Below, in pieces: positions 19,501 through 27,271 of a stretch of DNA of 64,000 bases. A program made the position numbers and the translations under genes. The stretch lies in contig JAWDXK010000014.1 of assembly GCA_032477155.1 (NCBI GenBank), positions 41,567 through 105,566 on the forward strand. The letters run 5' to 3'. The first letter of the stretch is position 1; each line of letters begins with the position of its first letter. Source of the stretch: Dysgonomonas sp900556485. Lineage in GTDB: Bacteria; Bacteroidota; Bacteroidia; Bacteroidales; Dysgonomonadaceae. Under the pieces are notes generated by a model. It did not search any database. It was not told the DNA's origin and saw nothing but the letters and a program-made list of their open reading frames with translations.

Positions 19501-19714
19501 CTATCTCCGTCTGAAAAACCTGGAAATAGGTTATACATTACCTAAAAAACTGACAAGAACCTGGGCTATGGAAAGCGTAAGAGTTTTCTTCTTAGGATAT
19601 AATCTACTTGTGTTTAGTGATTTTGATTATTGGGATCCGGAAATTGGTAGTGGAACCGGAGCAAAATACCCGATTAATAAAACATACTCTTTAGGACTAA
19701 CTGTTAGTTTTTAA
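16589..19714 (+). CDS. SusC-like TonB-dependent outer membrane transporter (IPT/NHL operon)
   Basis: 1041 residues with signal peptide (ending I-N-A-Q-E), carboxypeptidase-regulatory-like domain (about 25-100, beginning R-E-I-T-G-T-V-K-D-A-S-G-E-P-L-I-G-V), TonB-box-like E-E-V-V-I-T-A-T-G, plug domain (about 110-230, with V-L-V-D-G-V-E-R and L-K-D-A-S-A-T-A-V-Y-G-Q-R-G-A-N-G-V) and a long barrel ending S-L-G-L-T-V-S-F. It partners the SusD-like protein 20 bases downstream. The operon has no glycosidase, lyase or protease in view, so the imported substrate cannot be named. Regulation by the divergent HTCS is likely from position. Confidence 0.95.
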   Translation: MKNTKRIIFSIFFLLAFVMQINAQEREITGTVKDASGEPLIGVTVVKKDQPGFGTATDIDGNFKIRVARYDVLVFTYIGYDPVEVSTEGKTHIPVTMAETTSKLEEVVITATGPQRKATLTGAITNVDTKTLKTPTANISNALVGNVPGIIGRQTSGEPGANYTEFWIRGISTFGANASALVLVDGVERNFNEINVEDIESFSVLKDASATAVYGQRGANGVVLITTKKGNAGKVNINFKGEFGYVTRSRMPEYVDGITYANLANEARLARYQDPQYSPSEIAIINNGLDPDLYPNVNWRDRVLRDGTTNHRASVNISGGGTTARYFISAAYYSEDGMYKDAPKGMNDYSTNAKYNKFNYRANVDVNVTKSTIVNLGVSGWIVDQNKPGHSTTDNMWMHLMTLSPVAVPVMYSNGLIPTDDVNWAMNPEALLTRTGYKDIWENKAEINVTIQQDLSFITEGLNFSGMYAFDNYNWNEVARYKNPELYLAERQRDANGNIIYRRMLESSTLAQTTYTKGDRRNYLEANLVYEKLLNEKHRVGGLVKYYQQQISRTDLNKYSDIIWAIPKRNLALSGRVTYGFMDRYLAEFNFGYTGSENFEKGERFGFFPAIAGGWVISEEPFVKKALPWLDMFKIRYSYGEVGNDVIPDDNRFPYLTQLSTQGSGYNWGEYGSNQTNGYGISILGSSNLTWERAKKHNLGIDWNLFNSKITGTVDFFKDNRSKIFIRRNNMPYSTGLEDLRPWVNLGKMESKGVDGNIAFTQKVKDINFTLRANMTYAKNEVLESDEAANEYYYKMAKGYRHNQTRGLIALGLFKDQQEIDESPKQNFGSQTVMPGDIKYKDVNGDGIINEDDVVPIGYTTTPNLSYGFGLSVDWKGFDFSVLFQGSGKSDFFLGQARDDKDVGGGSVYPFKNGAYGNVLTAVANPKDRWIPREISGDPSTENPNALFPRLSYGGNENNYRNSTFWLRDASYLRLKNLEIGYTLPKKLTRTWAMESVRVFFLGYNLLVFSDFDYWDPEIGSGTGAKYPINKTYSLGLTVSF

Positions 19715-19734
19715 TTTATTTCAAAAAAAAGAAT

Positions 19735-21732
19735 ATGAAAAAACTTATATATACAATAGCATGCTGTATTTCTCTTAGCATTGGAGTTTCATCATGTGAT
19801 GATTACTTAAGTGTAGATAAATATTTCAGCGATATGCTCACTTTAGATTCAGCATTTACTAAACGAAAATATGTCGAAGGATTTTTAGCTGATGCATGGT
19901 CAAATATGTATAGTTGTGTGAGCGATATTGCTTCTCCAAATGATGGAGGTGGAACAGACGGTGGAAACTGGAATTATGCTTCGGACGATTTAATAATGGG
20001 CAACTGGGGTTCTGGAGACAGATGTCGTGAGTATCAAAATTGTGAATATACATCTAACAATGGAAGAGAAGACCGATGGGGGCGTGCATATCAGACAATA
20101 AGAAAAGCCTCTACATTCATCCATAATGTGGATAGATGTCAGGACATGACACTATCAGAGAAACAAGATGCAAAAGCACAGGCCCGATTTGTAAGAGCGT
20201 ACGCTTACTGGGTATTGATTCGTCAATATGGCCCCATGCCACTTATTCCGGACGAAGGGTTGGACGTTAGTGCATCCTATGAAGACCTGTCTATACCCCG
20301 AAGTAAATATGATGATATTTCTGAATATGTAGCAAATGAATTTGCTTTAGCTGCTCAAAACCTTCCATTGATGAGAACAGCAAACAATATTGGACGACCA
20401 ACACGAGGTGCTGCTCTTTCCGCCAGAGCGAAAGTATTACTTTATGCCGCTAGTCCGTTATATAATGGAAACAAGGAATTGTTTGATCTGAAAAATCAAG
20501 ATGGAACACAATTGATAAATCAGGAATATGATGAAAAGAAATGGGCAAAAGCAGCTGTAGCTGCATTAGAGGTTATAAAGTTGGATCAATACAAGTTACT
20601 TACAATAGAATTTAATGAGAAAACGTCAATAGCTCCACCAACTCATTCTGAATATTCGACAAAAAATTTTCCTGACGGATGGGCAGATATAGATCCATAT
20701 GAGTCGTATCGTCAAATGTTTAATGGAGAAATAAGTCCTTCTAAAAATCCTGAACTCATTTTCACGAGAACAAATGATGGGAACAGAAGTATTAATCAGT
20801 TAATATTTGATGCTATGCCAAAATCGTTAGGTGGAGATAATACTATTGCGACAACTCTTAAGCAAGTGAATGCCTATGCGATGAACGATGGGAGAACTAT
20901 AGGTGAAGCTGAAAGTGCAGGTGATTATACTACTATAGGCTTTACTAGCGGCCCAAACGAATATCCATATGTAAGAGAAAATGTTTCTCTAATGTTTGTG
21001 AATCGTGAGCCTCGATTCTATGCCTCAGTTTCATTTCCCGGATCTTTTTGGGAATGTACTAGTGCAGCCAGCTCCGAATTTAAAAACAAACAAATATTTT
21101 ATTACAAAAACAGTGGAGATAATGGTAAGAACTTGAATAGGAAAGAGCATTATTTACGTACGGGGATTGGTCTGAAGAAATATGTTCACCCTGAAGATTC
21201 TTTTAAAGAAGGAGGTTATAGAGTTGCTAAATACGAGCCTGCTATCCGTTATGCCGATGTATTGTTATGGTATGCCGAAGCGCTGAATGAATTAACTCAA
21301 TCTTATGATATTGCTGACTACACAGGAAACAACTTAATCACTGTTAACAGAAATACAGAGGAATTAAAATCTGCAATAAAACCAATCAGAATGCGAGCCG
21401 GCATCCCCGACCTGAAAGATAATATCTATAGCGACCGTGATCAGTTTAGAGTAGCAGTGAAACAAGAGCGCCGCATTGAAATGTTTGCCGAAGCTTCTCG
21501 CTATTGGGATTTAAGACGATGGAAAGACGCTCCTACAGAAGAGATAGGACCAATTCAAGGATTTAATATTGATATGAATGATAATGACCAACAAAGACAA
21601 TTATTTTATAAGCCGACTGTAGTCACATCAATACCAAAATCATTCTCTCGTAAAATGTATTTATGGCCTATTCCTTCTCAGAGTGAGATGAAGAGAAACA
21701 TCTACTTAGTTCAAAATCCAGATTGGAAATAA
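19735..21732 (+). CDS. SusD-like surface substrate-binding lipoprotein, long form
   Basis: 665 residues, longer than most SusD proteins (about 500-600). Lipoprotein signal ends S-S-C (Cys21). Family landmarks include A-Q-A-R-F-V-R-A-Y-A-Y-W in a TPR-like helix, R-Y-A-D-V-L-L-W-Y-A-E-A-L-N, V-K-Q-E-R-R-I-E-M-F-A-E-A-S-R-Y-W-D-L-R-R-W and the C-terminus L-W-P-I-P-S-Q-S-E-M-x-x-N-x-x-L-V-Q-N-P-D-W. The extra length comes from insertions in the middle (about 290-480) that may shape the ligand site. It sits between susC and a DUF1735-like lipoprotein gene. Confidence 0.94.
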   Translation: MKKLIYTIACCISLSIGVSSCDDYLSVDKYFSDMLTLDSAFTKRKYVEGFLADAWSNMYSCVSDIASPNDGGGTDGGNWNYASDDLIMGNWGSGDRCREYQNCEYTSNNGREDRWGRAYQTIRKASTFIHNVDRCQDMTLSEKQDAKAQARFVRAYAYWVLIRQYGPMPLIPDEGLDVSASYEDLSIPRSKYDDISEYVANEFALAAQNLPLMRTANNIGRPTRGAALSARAKVLLYAASPLYNGNKELFDLKNQDGTQLINQEYDEKKWAKAAVAALEVIKLDQYKLLTIEFNEKTSIAPPTHSEYSTKNFPDGWADIDPYESYRQMFNGEISPSKNPELIFTRTNDGNRSINQLIFDAMPKSLGGDNTIATTLKQVNAYAMNDGRTIGEAESAGDYTTIGFTSGPNEYPYVRENVSLMFVNREPRFYASVSFPGSFWECTSAASSEFKNKQIFYYKNSGDNGKNLNRKEHYLRTGIGLKKYVHPEDSFKEGGYRVAKYEPAIRYADVLLWYAEALNELTQSYDIADYTGNNLITVNRNTEELKSAIKPIRMRAGIPDLKDNIYSDRDQFRVAVKQERRIEMFAEASRYWDLRRWKDAPTEEIGPIQGFNIDMNDNDQQRQLFYKPTVVTSIPKSFSRKMYLWPIPSQSEMKRNIYLVQNPDWK

Positions 21733-21744
21733 AAAATAAGAAAT

Positions 21745-22677
21745 ATGAAAAAAATATTGATTTTTATGATATTGGCTCTACCATTTATTTGTTTTTCTTG
21801 CCAGGATGATCTGGATGAAGAACAATTCGAGAAGTTCATTCTTCTTGTAAAAAATGGCTACAATGAATATAACATTGAATTTACGGAGTCTGGAAAAGTA
21901 ACTTTACCTCTATCTGTAGGTATAAATGGTACATCTACAAATGATAAGGATATCAAAGTCAGAATAGGGCTAGCCCCAGATACTCTAAGAGGATATAATA
22001 AGGATAAATTTAAAGAAGAAACATCTCTATATAATATAATGTTTCCTAAAGAAAATTTCACCTTAATGCCTACTGATTCTACTATTACGATTCAAAAAGG
22101 AAATGAACATGCGACATTTTATATTGAATTAACTGATTTAAATAATTTGAGTAATAAATATGCAGAATATATATTGCCTATTTCAATCAAGGAGACATCA
22201 AATTATGGAATTGCGAAAGATGATCACAGTAAAATTTTAATGAAAATCATTTTTTCTAATAGTTTTTCGGGTGTTTATACTGGTAATGGCAAAGTGAGTG
22301 AAAAAGATGGAGGGGACACTGATATAGGGACGAAAACTCTATATGCAGTTAACTTCAATGAATGTTTCACTTATGCCGGAAACATTGACCCTAGAAATCC
22401 TGATAGAGATAAATACATTGTGCACATCAAAATAGACGAAAATGACAACGTTACAATGAGTGCTCCAAATCCTGATATTGAGCTTAATTTGGAAAGTTCA
22501 TCTGTTGAATTCACTTATGGTACAGACCCGAACGATAAGAGAAAATTAATTATAACCACACTAATAAAACTAAAATATCATTATAAAGATCTTACAACTC
22601 CAGATTTTCCACTTCAAATGACTTTTAATGGATCATTAAGTAATACGAGGGAGGTATACCTGGAAGATGAAAAATAG
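21745..22677 (+). CDS. DUF1735-like surface lipoprotein of the SusCD operon
   Basis: 310 residues, lipoprotein signal ending C-F-S-C (Cys19), acidic residues after the Cys. The N-terminal half has the pattern of DUF1735 (BT_3987-like N-terminal) domains: F-I-L-L-V-K-N-G-Y-N-E-Y near the start, then P-L-S-V-G-I-N-G and a strand ending Y-I-L-P-I-S-I-K-E. The second half (about 180-310) begins F-S-G-V-Y-T-G-N-G and resembles DUF4361-type domains. Such proteins usually bind the SusCD ligand at the surface. It is the last gene of the operon, followed after 17 bases by a strong terminator. Family assignment is from pattern, not from a search. Confidence 0.7.
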   Translation: MKKILIFMILALPFICFSCQDDLDEEQFEKFILLVKNGYNEYNIEFTESGKVTLPLSVGINGTSTNDKDIKVRIGLAPDTLRGYNKDKFKEETSLYNIMFPKENFTLMPTDSTITIQKGNEHATFYIELTDLNNLSNKYAEYILPISIKETSNYGIAKDDHSKILMKIIFSNSFSGVYTGNGKVSEKDGGDTDIGTKTLYAVNFNECFTYAGNIDPRNPDRDKYIVHIKIDENDNVTMSAPNPDIELNLESSSVEFTYGTDPNDKRKLIITTLIKLKYHYKDLTTPDFPLQMTFNGSLSNTREVYLEDEK

Positions 22678-22694
22678 TTTTTATCACTCAATTG

Positions 22695-22729
22695 AAAGAA
22701 AGACCGTTAAAAAACGGTCTTTCTTTTTT
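22695..22729 (+). terminator. Rho-independent terminator after the IPT/NHL-SusCD operon
   Basis: A perfect 14-bp stem (AAAGAAAGACCGTT with AACGGTCTTTCTTT) around a four-base A loop, ending in a T-rich tail. It separates the SusCD operon from the chaperone promoter that follows. Confidence 0.9.
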
Positions 22730-22746
22730 ATAGAGAAATGACTTGT

Positions 22747-22784
22747 TGTCAGTTTCGACAGTGACAGTTCTGCTGTTTTGACAG
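22747..22784 (+). promoter_or_regulatory. GACAG half-site array upstream of groES
   Basis: Three copies of GACAG (22757-22761, 22763-22767, 22780-22784) and two opposing half sites (TGTC at 22747-22750, CTGT at 22773-22776) make two inverted repeats: TGTC-N6-GACA and CTGT-TTTG-ACAG. They lie 10-50 bases upstream of the -24 box, where an activator or a heat-shock regulator could bind. No CIRCE element is visible. Confidence 0.45.
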
Positions 22785-22793
22785 AATAAAAAT

Positions 22794-22810
22794 TTGGCAC
22801 ACATTTCGCT
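22794..22810 (+). promoter_or_regulatory. Sigma-54-like -24/-12 promoter of groES-groEL
   Basis: TTGGCAC (22794-22800) matches the -24 box perfectly, and TTCGCT (22805-22810) matches the -12 box with one change (TCGC for TTGC). The GG to GC distance is exactly 12 bases, as sigma-54 requires. The start site would be near 22821, about 50 bases before groES. Confidence 0.55.
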
Positions 22811-22870
22811 AGGTAGTAAACAGAAATATCAAAAAAAGAATTAATATATAATAATTTAAATTTAAGAATC

Positions 22871-23140
22871 ATGAGTATTAAACCATTAGCAGACAGAGTG
22901 TTGATAAAACCAGCTGCAGCTGAAGAAAAAAGTGTAGGAGGTATTATTATTCCCGATACAGCAAAAGAAAAACCACTAAAAGGAGAAGTGATAGCTGTAG
23001 GTAATGGAACAAAAGACGAAGAAATGGTAGTAAAAGCTAAAGATCAGGTTTTGTATGGCAAATATGCCGGAACGGAAATTGAACTTGATGGAGAAATTTA
23101 CTTGATTATGCGTCAGTCAGATATTCTTGCAATAATTTAA
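22871..23140 (+). CDS. groES: Co-chaperonin GroES (Hsp10)
   Basis: 89 residues, full length. The chaperonin-10 fold is clear: P-L-A-D-R-V-L-I-K-P near the N-terminus, the mobile loop E-E-K-S-V-G-G-I-I-I-P-D-T-A-K-E-K-P (about 20-36), the G-E-V-I-A-V-G-N-G roof region, V-L-Y-G-K-Y-A-G-T-E and the C-terminal I-M-R-Q-S-D-I-L-A-I-I. It caps the GroEL ring during ATP-driven protein folding in the cytoplasm. It is first in the groES-groEL operon with 111 bases to groEL, and is preceded by a sigma-54-like promoter with GACAG repeats. Nothing unusual in the protein. Confidence 0.98.
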   Translation: MSIKPLADRVLIKPAAAEEKSVGGIIIPDTAKEKPLKGEVIAVGNGTKDEEMVVKAKDQVLYGKYAGTEIELDGEIYLIMRQSDILAII

Positions 23141-23166
23141 TATTAGTGTACTAGTTAAAAGTATAT

Positions 23167-23216
23167 TAGTTTACTAGTGATAGTTGTCCCAGAAATAAAC
23201 AATTATCAGTAAACTA
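23167..23216 (+). promoter_or_regulatory. Inverted repeat between groES and groEL
   Basis: TAGTTTACT at 23167-23175 pairs with AGTAAACTA at 23208-23216 around a 32-base loop, extended by TGATA/TATC on the inner side. No T-run follows, so it is more likely an mRNA processing or stability hairpin than a terminator. Weak call. Confidence 0.3.
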
Positions 23217-23251
23217 GAAATCCAAAAAACTCAAAAAATAAGATAAAAATC

Positions 23252-24883
23252 ATGGCAAAAGAAATTATTTTCAATATTGATGCCCGCGACGAACTTAAAA
23301 AGGGTGTTGATGCTTTGGCAAATGCTGTTAAAGTTACACTTGGACCTAAGGGACGTAATGTAATCATCGAAAAGAAATTTGGAGCTCCTCACATCACTAA
23401 AGATGGTGTTACTGTAGCAAAAGAAGTGGAATTAGATGAGCCATTCCAAAATATGGGAGCACAACTTGTTAAAGAAGTTGCTTCTAAAACAAATGATGAT
23501 GCCGGTGATGGTACAACTACTGCTACTGTATTGGCTCAATCAATTGTAAGTGTAGGTCTTAAGAACGTTACTGCGGGAGCAAATCCAATGGATTTGAAAA
23601 GAGGTATCGACAAGGCTGTTGCTAAAGTTGTTGAAAACATCAAAGAGCAATCGGTAACAGTAGGCGACGACCTGAACAAAATAGAAAATGTTGCTAAAAT
23701 ATCTGCAAACGGTGATGAAACTATTGGTAAGCTGATTGCAGAAGCAATGGGTAAAGTGAAAAAAGAAGGTGTAATCACTGTTGAAGAAGCTAAAGGAACT
23801 GACACTTATGTAGACGTTGTAGAAGGTATGCAATTTGACAGAGGTTATATCTCTCCATACTTTGTAACAGATACTGAGAAAATGGAAGCAGACCTTGAAA
23901 ATCCATATATTCTTATCCACGACAAGAAAATCTCAGTTCTTAAAGATATACTTCCTATCCTTGAAGCTGCTCTTAAATCGGGTCGTTCATTGCTAATCAT
24001 AGCAGAAGATATCGATTCTGAAGCTCTGACAACTTTGGTTGTTAACCGTCTTCGTGCCGGTCTTAAGATTGCAGCTGTTAAAGCTCCAGGGTTTGGTGAC
24101 CGTCGTAAAGAAATGTTGGAAGATATCGCAATCCTTACAGGTGGTACAGTAATCACAGAAGAAAGAGGCCTGTCTCTGGAAGCTGCTACTTTGGATATGC
24201 TTGGTACTGCTGATAAAGTTACTATCAACAAAGACAATACAACTATCGTAAACGGAGCAGGTGCTAAAGATGCTATCGCAGCACGTGTAGGCCAGATCAG
24301 ATCTCAGATGGAGAAAACTACTTCTGACTATGATAAAGAAAAACTACAAGAACGCCTTGCTAAATTAGCTGGTGGTGTAGCTGTTCTTTATGTTGGTGCT
24401 CCTTCGGAAGTGGAAATGAAAGAGAAAAAAGACCGTGTAGAAGATGCACTTTCTGCTACTCGTGCAGCAATAGAAGAAGGTACAGTTCCTGGAGGAGGTG
24501 TAGCTTATATCCGCGCTATCGACGCTCTTGAAAACATGAAGGGTGAGAACGAAGACGAAACAACAGGTATAGAAATAGTTAAACGCGCTATTGAAGAGCC
24601 TCTTCGTCAGATTGTAGCTAACAGCGGAAAAGAAGGTGCTGTAGTAGTACAAAAAGTACGTGAAGGAAAAGCAGACTTCGGATACAATGCACGTGCAGAT
24701 AAATATGAAAACCTAAATGCTTCGGGCGTAATAGACCCAGCTAAGGTAACTCGTGTTGCATTAGAAAATGCTGCTTCGATTGCGGGTATGTTCCTTACTA
24801 CAGAATGTATTATAGCTGATAAGAAAGAAGATACTCCGGCTCCAATGCCTCCAATGGGCGGTGGAATGGGTGGAATGATGTAA
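23252..24883 (+). CDS. groEL: Chaperonin GroEL (Hsp60)
   Basis: 543 residues, standard length. Recognisable segments: A-K-E-I-I-F start, V-T-L-G-P-K-G-R-N-V and D-G-V-T-V-A-K-E nucleotide-binding regions, N-D-D-A-G-D-G-T-T-T-A-T-V catalytic segment, the apical domain (about 190-375), G-A-P-S-E-V-E-M-K-E-K-K-D-R-V-E-D-A and the hinge A-A-I-E-E-G-T-V-P-G-G-G. The C-terminus ends in the G-G-M repeat typical of bacterial GroEL. It forms the two-ring folding chamber with GroES. It is the second and last gene of the operon and is followed by a strong hairpin terminator. Confidence 0.99.
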   Translation: MAKEIIFNIDARDELKKGVDALANAVKVTLGPKGRNVIIEKKFGAPHITKDGVTVAKEVELDEPFQNMGAQLVKEVASKTNDDAGDGTTTATVLAQSIVSVGLKNVTAGANPMDLKRGIDKAVAKVVENIKEQSVTVGDDLNKIENVAKISANGDETIGKLIAEAMGKVKKEGVITVEEAKGTDTYVDVVEGMQFDRGYISPYFVTDTEKMEADLENPYILIHDKKISVLKDILPILEAALKSGRSLLIIAEDIDSEALTTLVVNRLRAGLKIAAVKAPGFGDRRKEMLEDIAILTGGTVITEERGLSLEAATLDMLGTADKVTINKDNTTIVNGAGAKDAIAARVGQIRSQMEKTTSDYDKEKLQERLAKLAGGVAVLYVGAPSEVEMKEKKDRVEDALSATRAAIEEGTVPGGGVAYIRAIDALENMKGENEDETTGIEIVKRAIEEPLRQIVANSGKEGAVVVQKVREGKADFGYNARADKYENLNASGVIDPAKVTRVALENAASIAGMFLTTECIIADKKEDTPAPMPPMGGGMGGMM

Positions 24884-24905
24884 TCATATCTTCTCTAAAT
24901 ATAAG

Positions 24906-24940
24906 AATAGCCTCAGAATTTTATTCTGAGGCTATTTTTT
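24906..24940 (+). terminator. Terminator after groEL, possibly bidirectional
   Basis: A perfect 14-bp stem (AATAGCCTCAGAAT with ATTCTGAGGCTATT) and a TTT loop, ending in a six-base T run on the plus strand. It lies between the convergent groEL and DUF4139 genes; the minus-strand side has a weaker T-rich tail and may stop that transcript too. Confidence 0.9.
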
Positions 24941-24962
24941 ATACCTGAATATTTGTTACCTT

Positions 24963-26801
24963 TTAAAAATTCAATGTACTATTCTTCGGATATTTTACAC
25001 TATAACTTATATAGTATATTTTTGTTTCACCTGCTTTAAATTCTTCTTCCCATGTGATAACTCCAAGGTCTTCTATATTGTAACTCCAAGGTGTTGTTTC
25101 TTTTGTTATCAACTCCACATCTATGCTTTTCTGTGTCGATCTAGGATATTGATCTTTTAATGTCATTTGTACAGGTTTATTTTGGCTATTGCGTACTGTG
25201 AGCTTATAAGTAAATATTTGTTTTACGTCGCTACCCAAGAATTTGGTACTGCTGTAATCTTGTAGTCTTTCACGTTTTACACTTACACGTTTGTCTGTAC
25301 CTAGAGTCAGCGTCAGCTTTTTGTGAGTAGAACGTGTATCGATATATGTTTCGCCTACATATGTACCGTCGTAAGTAATACTGGCAGTTCCATTTAACAA
25401 TTTTAATCTTTCCCAATTCGATATCTCGGCAAGTAAATAAGTTTCAACATCCAATTTAGGAGCACAATAATATTTGTATTCAGCATTAGTTTCAGTTGTT
25501 AGCAGGTCAATAGTTTGCTCTTTCCCATTTCCGGGGATTGTATAAGGCATATCTATTTCATACACTGTATTCATATCATTCTCTGTCTGGACAATATAAT
25601 CTTCCATATTGCTTTTCAGAGTAATTACGACAACACCGTTTGACGCTTGTGACCCATAAAGAGATGTAGCTGAAGCATCTTTCAATACCTGCATATCTTT
25701 TATCTTATCCTGATCTAAAGATTGAGCATAGTCTGCATCTACAGGTATGCCATCCACAATGTATAACATATCTTTTTTCTCGCTCTCTTCTTTAGCTTCG
25801 CTAAGTTCCAGATTACTGTAAGAATAAGCATTTTGTGCAGCCATATTTTGTGCAGCTATGCCACCAGTGAAGCCTGATAACTTTCCTTGCAATCCTCTAC
25901 TAAGGGTTACCTGAGATTTAGGTCTGTAAAAGTCTAAGAACCAAGCTCTGAATAATGGGGCAACCTTTCCATTACTAGGAATAGAAGATGATAGGGTAAG
26001 TTTTACTTTTTGCCAGTCTAGACCTGTTGTTTGGCGGACTTTCGATTTACCTAATATTTTAATAGGTTTGTCGATGGACTCTATATTGATGTCATAAAAT
26101 GGTGTCCAGCCTGCTGACATGGTAAAGTAAGAGACTGTGAAATCACAATTTGTAATGGCCGGAGAAGATAGAGTTAGCTTGAGCACTCCTACTGATTTAT
26201 TATTTTTCATCGACTCTTGTTCAAATTGTTTTTGCAGGCGTGAGATCGTAGTAGTGTATTCATTCTTTTCTTCTATATATGCTAATCTTTTCTTTTGTAA
26301 TTCGCCCGATTTTTCCTGATAATAATCCATTGTCTTTATCAGTTCGTCCATCCCTAGTCCTTTTTCTGAACCAGATACATTCTTGTCTGTCCCTTTTTGC
26401 AGCATATCAAGAAGGTTATCGGTCGTTCTCATTTCCGTTTGGAGTAGTTCCAGTTTTTTTCGGTATATACGGATAGAGTCTTCCATTCTTTTGGTCTTAG
26501 TATCAACTTCTTTTCCTTTTGCCAGAAAATCGACCGAAAATTCAGAGGCAGAAACAATTACTCCGTTCGTTGTTTTCACCTTCAATGAGTTTTTATCTAT
26601 ATTGGGGCTTAAGCCTTCTATATAGATTTCGTTCTCTCCTTTAGTCAGAGAGGATGAAGCTGAGTGCATAAGTTCGGCTCCTTGTAGGAATACTGTCACA
26701 CTTTTCAGGTTCGACTTTACTGTTTTTTTATCTTGTGCCGTCCCATTGAGGGTTATGCCAGCCAGTAATATGGCTAAAGGGGCAAAGTGTTTTATTTTCA
26801 T
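24963..26801 (-). CDS. DUF4139 (mucoidy-inhibitor MuiA-like) secreted protein with a TonB-receptor plug-like insertion
   Basis: 612 residues with signal peptide (ending G-T-A-Q). N-terminal DUF4140-like domain (about 28-125: S-V-T-V-F-L-Q-G-A-E-L, G-E-N-E-I-Y-I-E-G-L-S), a coiled-coil (about 100-200), then DUF4139 (about 215-612: Y-F-T-M-S-A-G-W-T-P-F-Y-D and the C-terminal Y-I-S-Y-S-V-K-Y-P). Between about 302 and 397 sits an insertion that reads like a SusC plug: L-Q-G-K-L-S-G near 305, then Y-I-V-D-G-I-P-V (347-354) and V-L-K-D-A-S-A-T-S-L-Y-G-S-Q-A-S-N-G-V (372-390). There is no barrel. Function of the family is not established; the old MuiA name comes from a mucoidy phenotype. It is a single gene with its own promoter. 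Confidence 0.85.
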   Translation of the reverse strand: MKIKHFAPLAILLAGITLNGTAQDKKTVKSNLKSVTVFLQGAELMHSASSSLTKGENEIYIEGLSPNIDKNSLKVKTTNGVIVSASEFSVDFLAKGKEVDTKTKRMEDSIRIYRKKLELLQTEMRTTDNLLDMLQKGTDKNVSGSEKGLGMDELIKTMDYYQEKSGELQKKRLAYIEEKNEYTTTISRLQKQFEQESMKNNKSVGVLKLTLSSPAITNCDFTVSYFTMSAGWTPFYDINIESIDKPIKILGKSKVRQTTGLDWQKVKLTLSSSIPSNGKVAPLFRAWFLDFYRPKSQVTLSRGLQGKLSGFTGGIAAQNMAAQNAYSYSNLELSEAKEESEKKDMLYIVDGIPVDADYAQSLDQDKIKDMQVLKDASATSLYGSQASNGVVVITLKSNMEDYIVQTENDMNTVYEIDMPYTIPGNGKEQTIDLLTTETNAEYKYYCAPKLDVETYLLAEISNWERLKLLNGTASITYDGTYVGETYIDTRSTHKKLTLTLGTDKRVSVKRERLQDYSSTKFLGSDVKQIFTYKLTVRNSQNKPVQMTLKDQYPRSTQKSIDVELITKETTPWSYNIEDLGVITWEEEFKAGETKIYYISYSVKYPKNSTLNF

Positions 26802-26832
26802 AGACTTTTGTTATTTAATGTTTTACTTTTCT

Positions 26833-26840
26833 CAAAAGTA
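26833..26840 (-). promoter_or_regulatory. -7 promoter element for the DUF4139 gene
   Basis: Minus-strand TACTTTTG matches TAnnTTTG, about 32 bases before the ATG at 26801. A TTTG further upstream is about 25 bases away, longer than usual spacing. Confidence 0.45.
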
Positions 26841-26986
26841 AGGGTTTTTTAATTATGATTTTTGGCAAATTGGGTGAATGGTTTGTTTGAGTTGGTGAAA
26901 TGGTACTATTAAATTATGCATAAAAGCAATTTTTGTTTCATTTATAATCCTTTGCTTATTACTAACGCACCCTCCCGGGTTTGTTA

Positions 26987-27012
26987 ATACTTTTGGCATT
27001 GCCCAAAAGTAT
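26987..27012. repeat. 10-bp perfect hairpin in repeat-rich spacer
   Basis: ATACTTTTGG and CCAAAAGTAT form a perfect 10-bp stem with a six-base loop. There is no T-run and no gene ends here, so a repeat element is more likely than a terminator. Confidence 0.5.
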
Positions 27013-27235
27013 TCAAAAAGCTAGTGCTGGAAGCCTCGCCTGCCTGAGTAGGCTTGTTGACTAAACAAAATAAACTTGCCCTATCGGGCTTCAAACAGTA
27101 TTTTGTTTTTAACGCCAACTTCACCTCTCAGTCTACGGCTGCGGCCTCCTAGGCACGCGAGGCTAACGCACGACAAGACAACAGAACATATAATGTCCTT
27201 CGCTCCCGCACGAATCCTTTCGCTTGGTCATTATA

Positions 27236-27271
27236 AGTCACACGATAGAATCGCGCAACGGCATTGAGGGC
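27236..27271 (+). repeat. CGAT-hairpin dispersed repeat, copy 1
   Basis: Reads AGTCACACGATAGAATCGCG then CAACGGCATTGAGGGC. The core CGAT-AGA-ATCG is a small hairpin. It matches the copy at 29893-29925 over about 33 positions with a three-base gap and a few substitutions, in the same orientation. The two copies flank the tandem thioredoxin-like genes. Confidence 0.55.

Noticed and set aside
23540..24237. Minus-strand frames of 126-130 codons inside groEL
   Set aside because: They lie wholly within the highly conserved groEL gene on the opposite strand.
27076..27267. 63-codon frame in the repeat-rich spacer
   Set aside because: Runs through hairpin repeats with inverted segments, so coding is unlikely.
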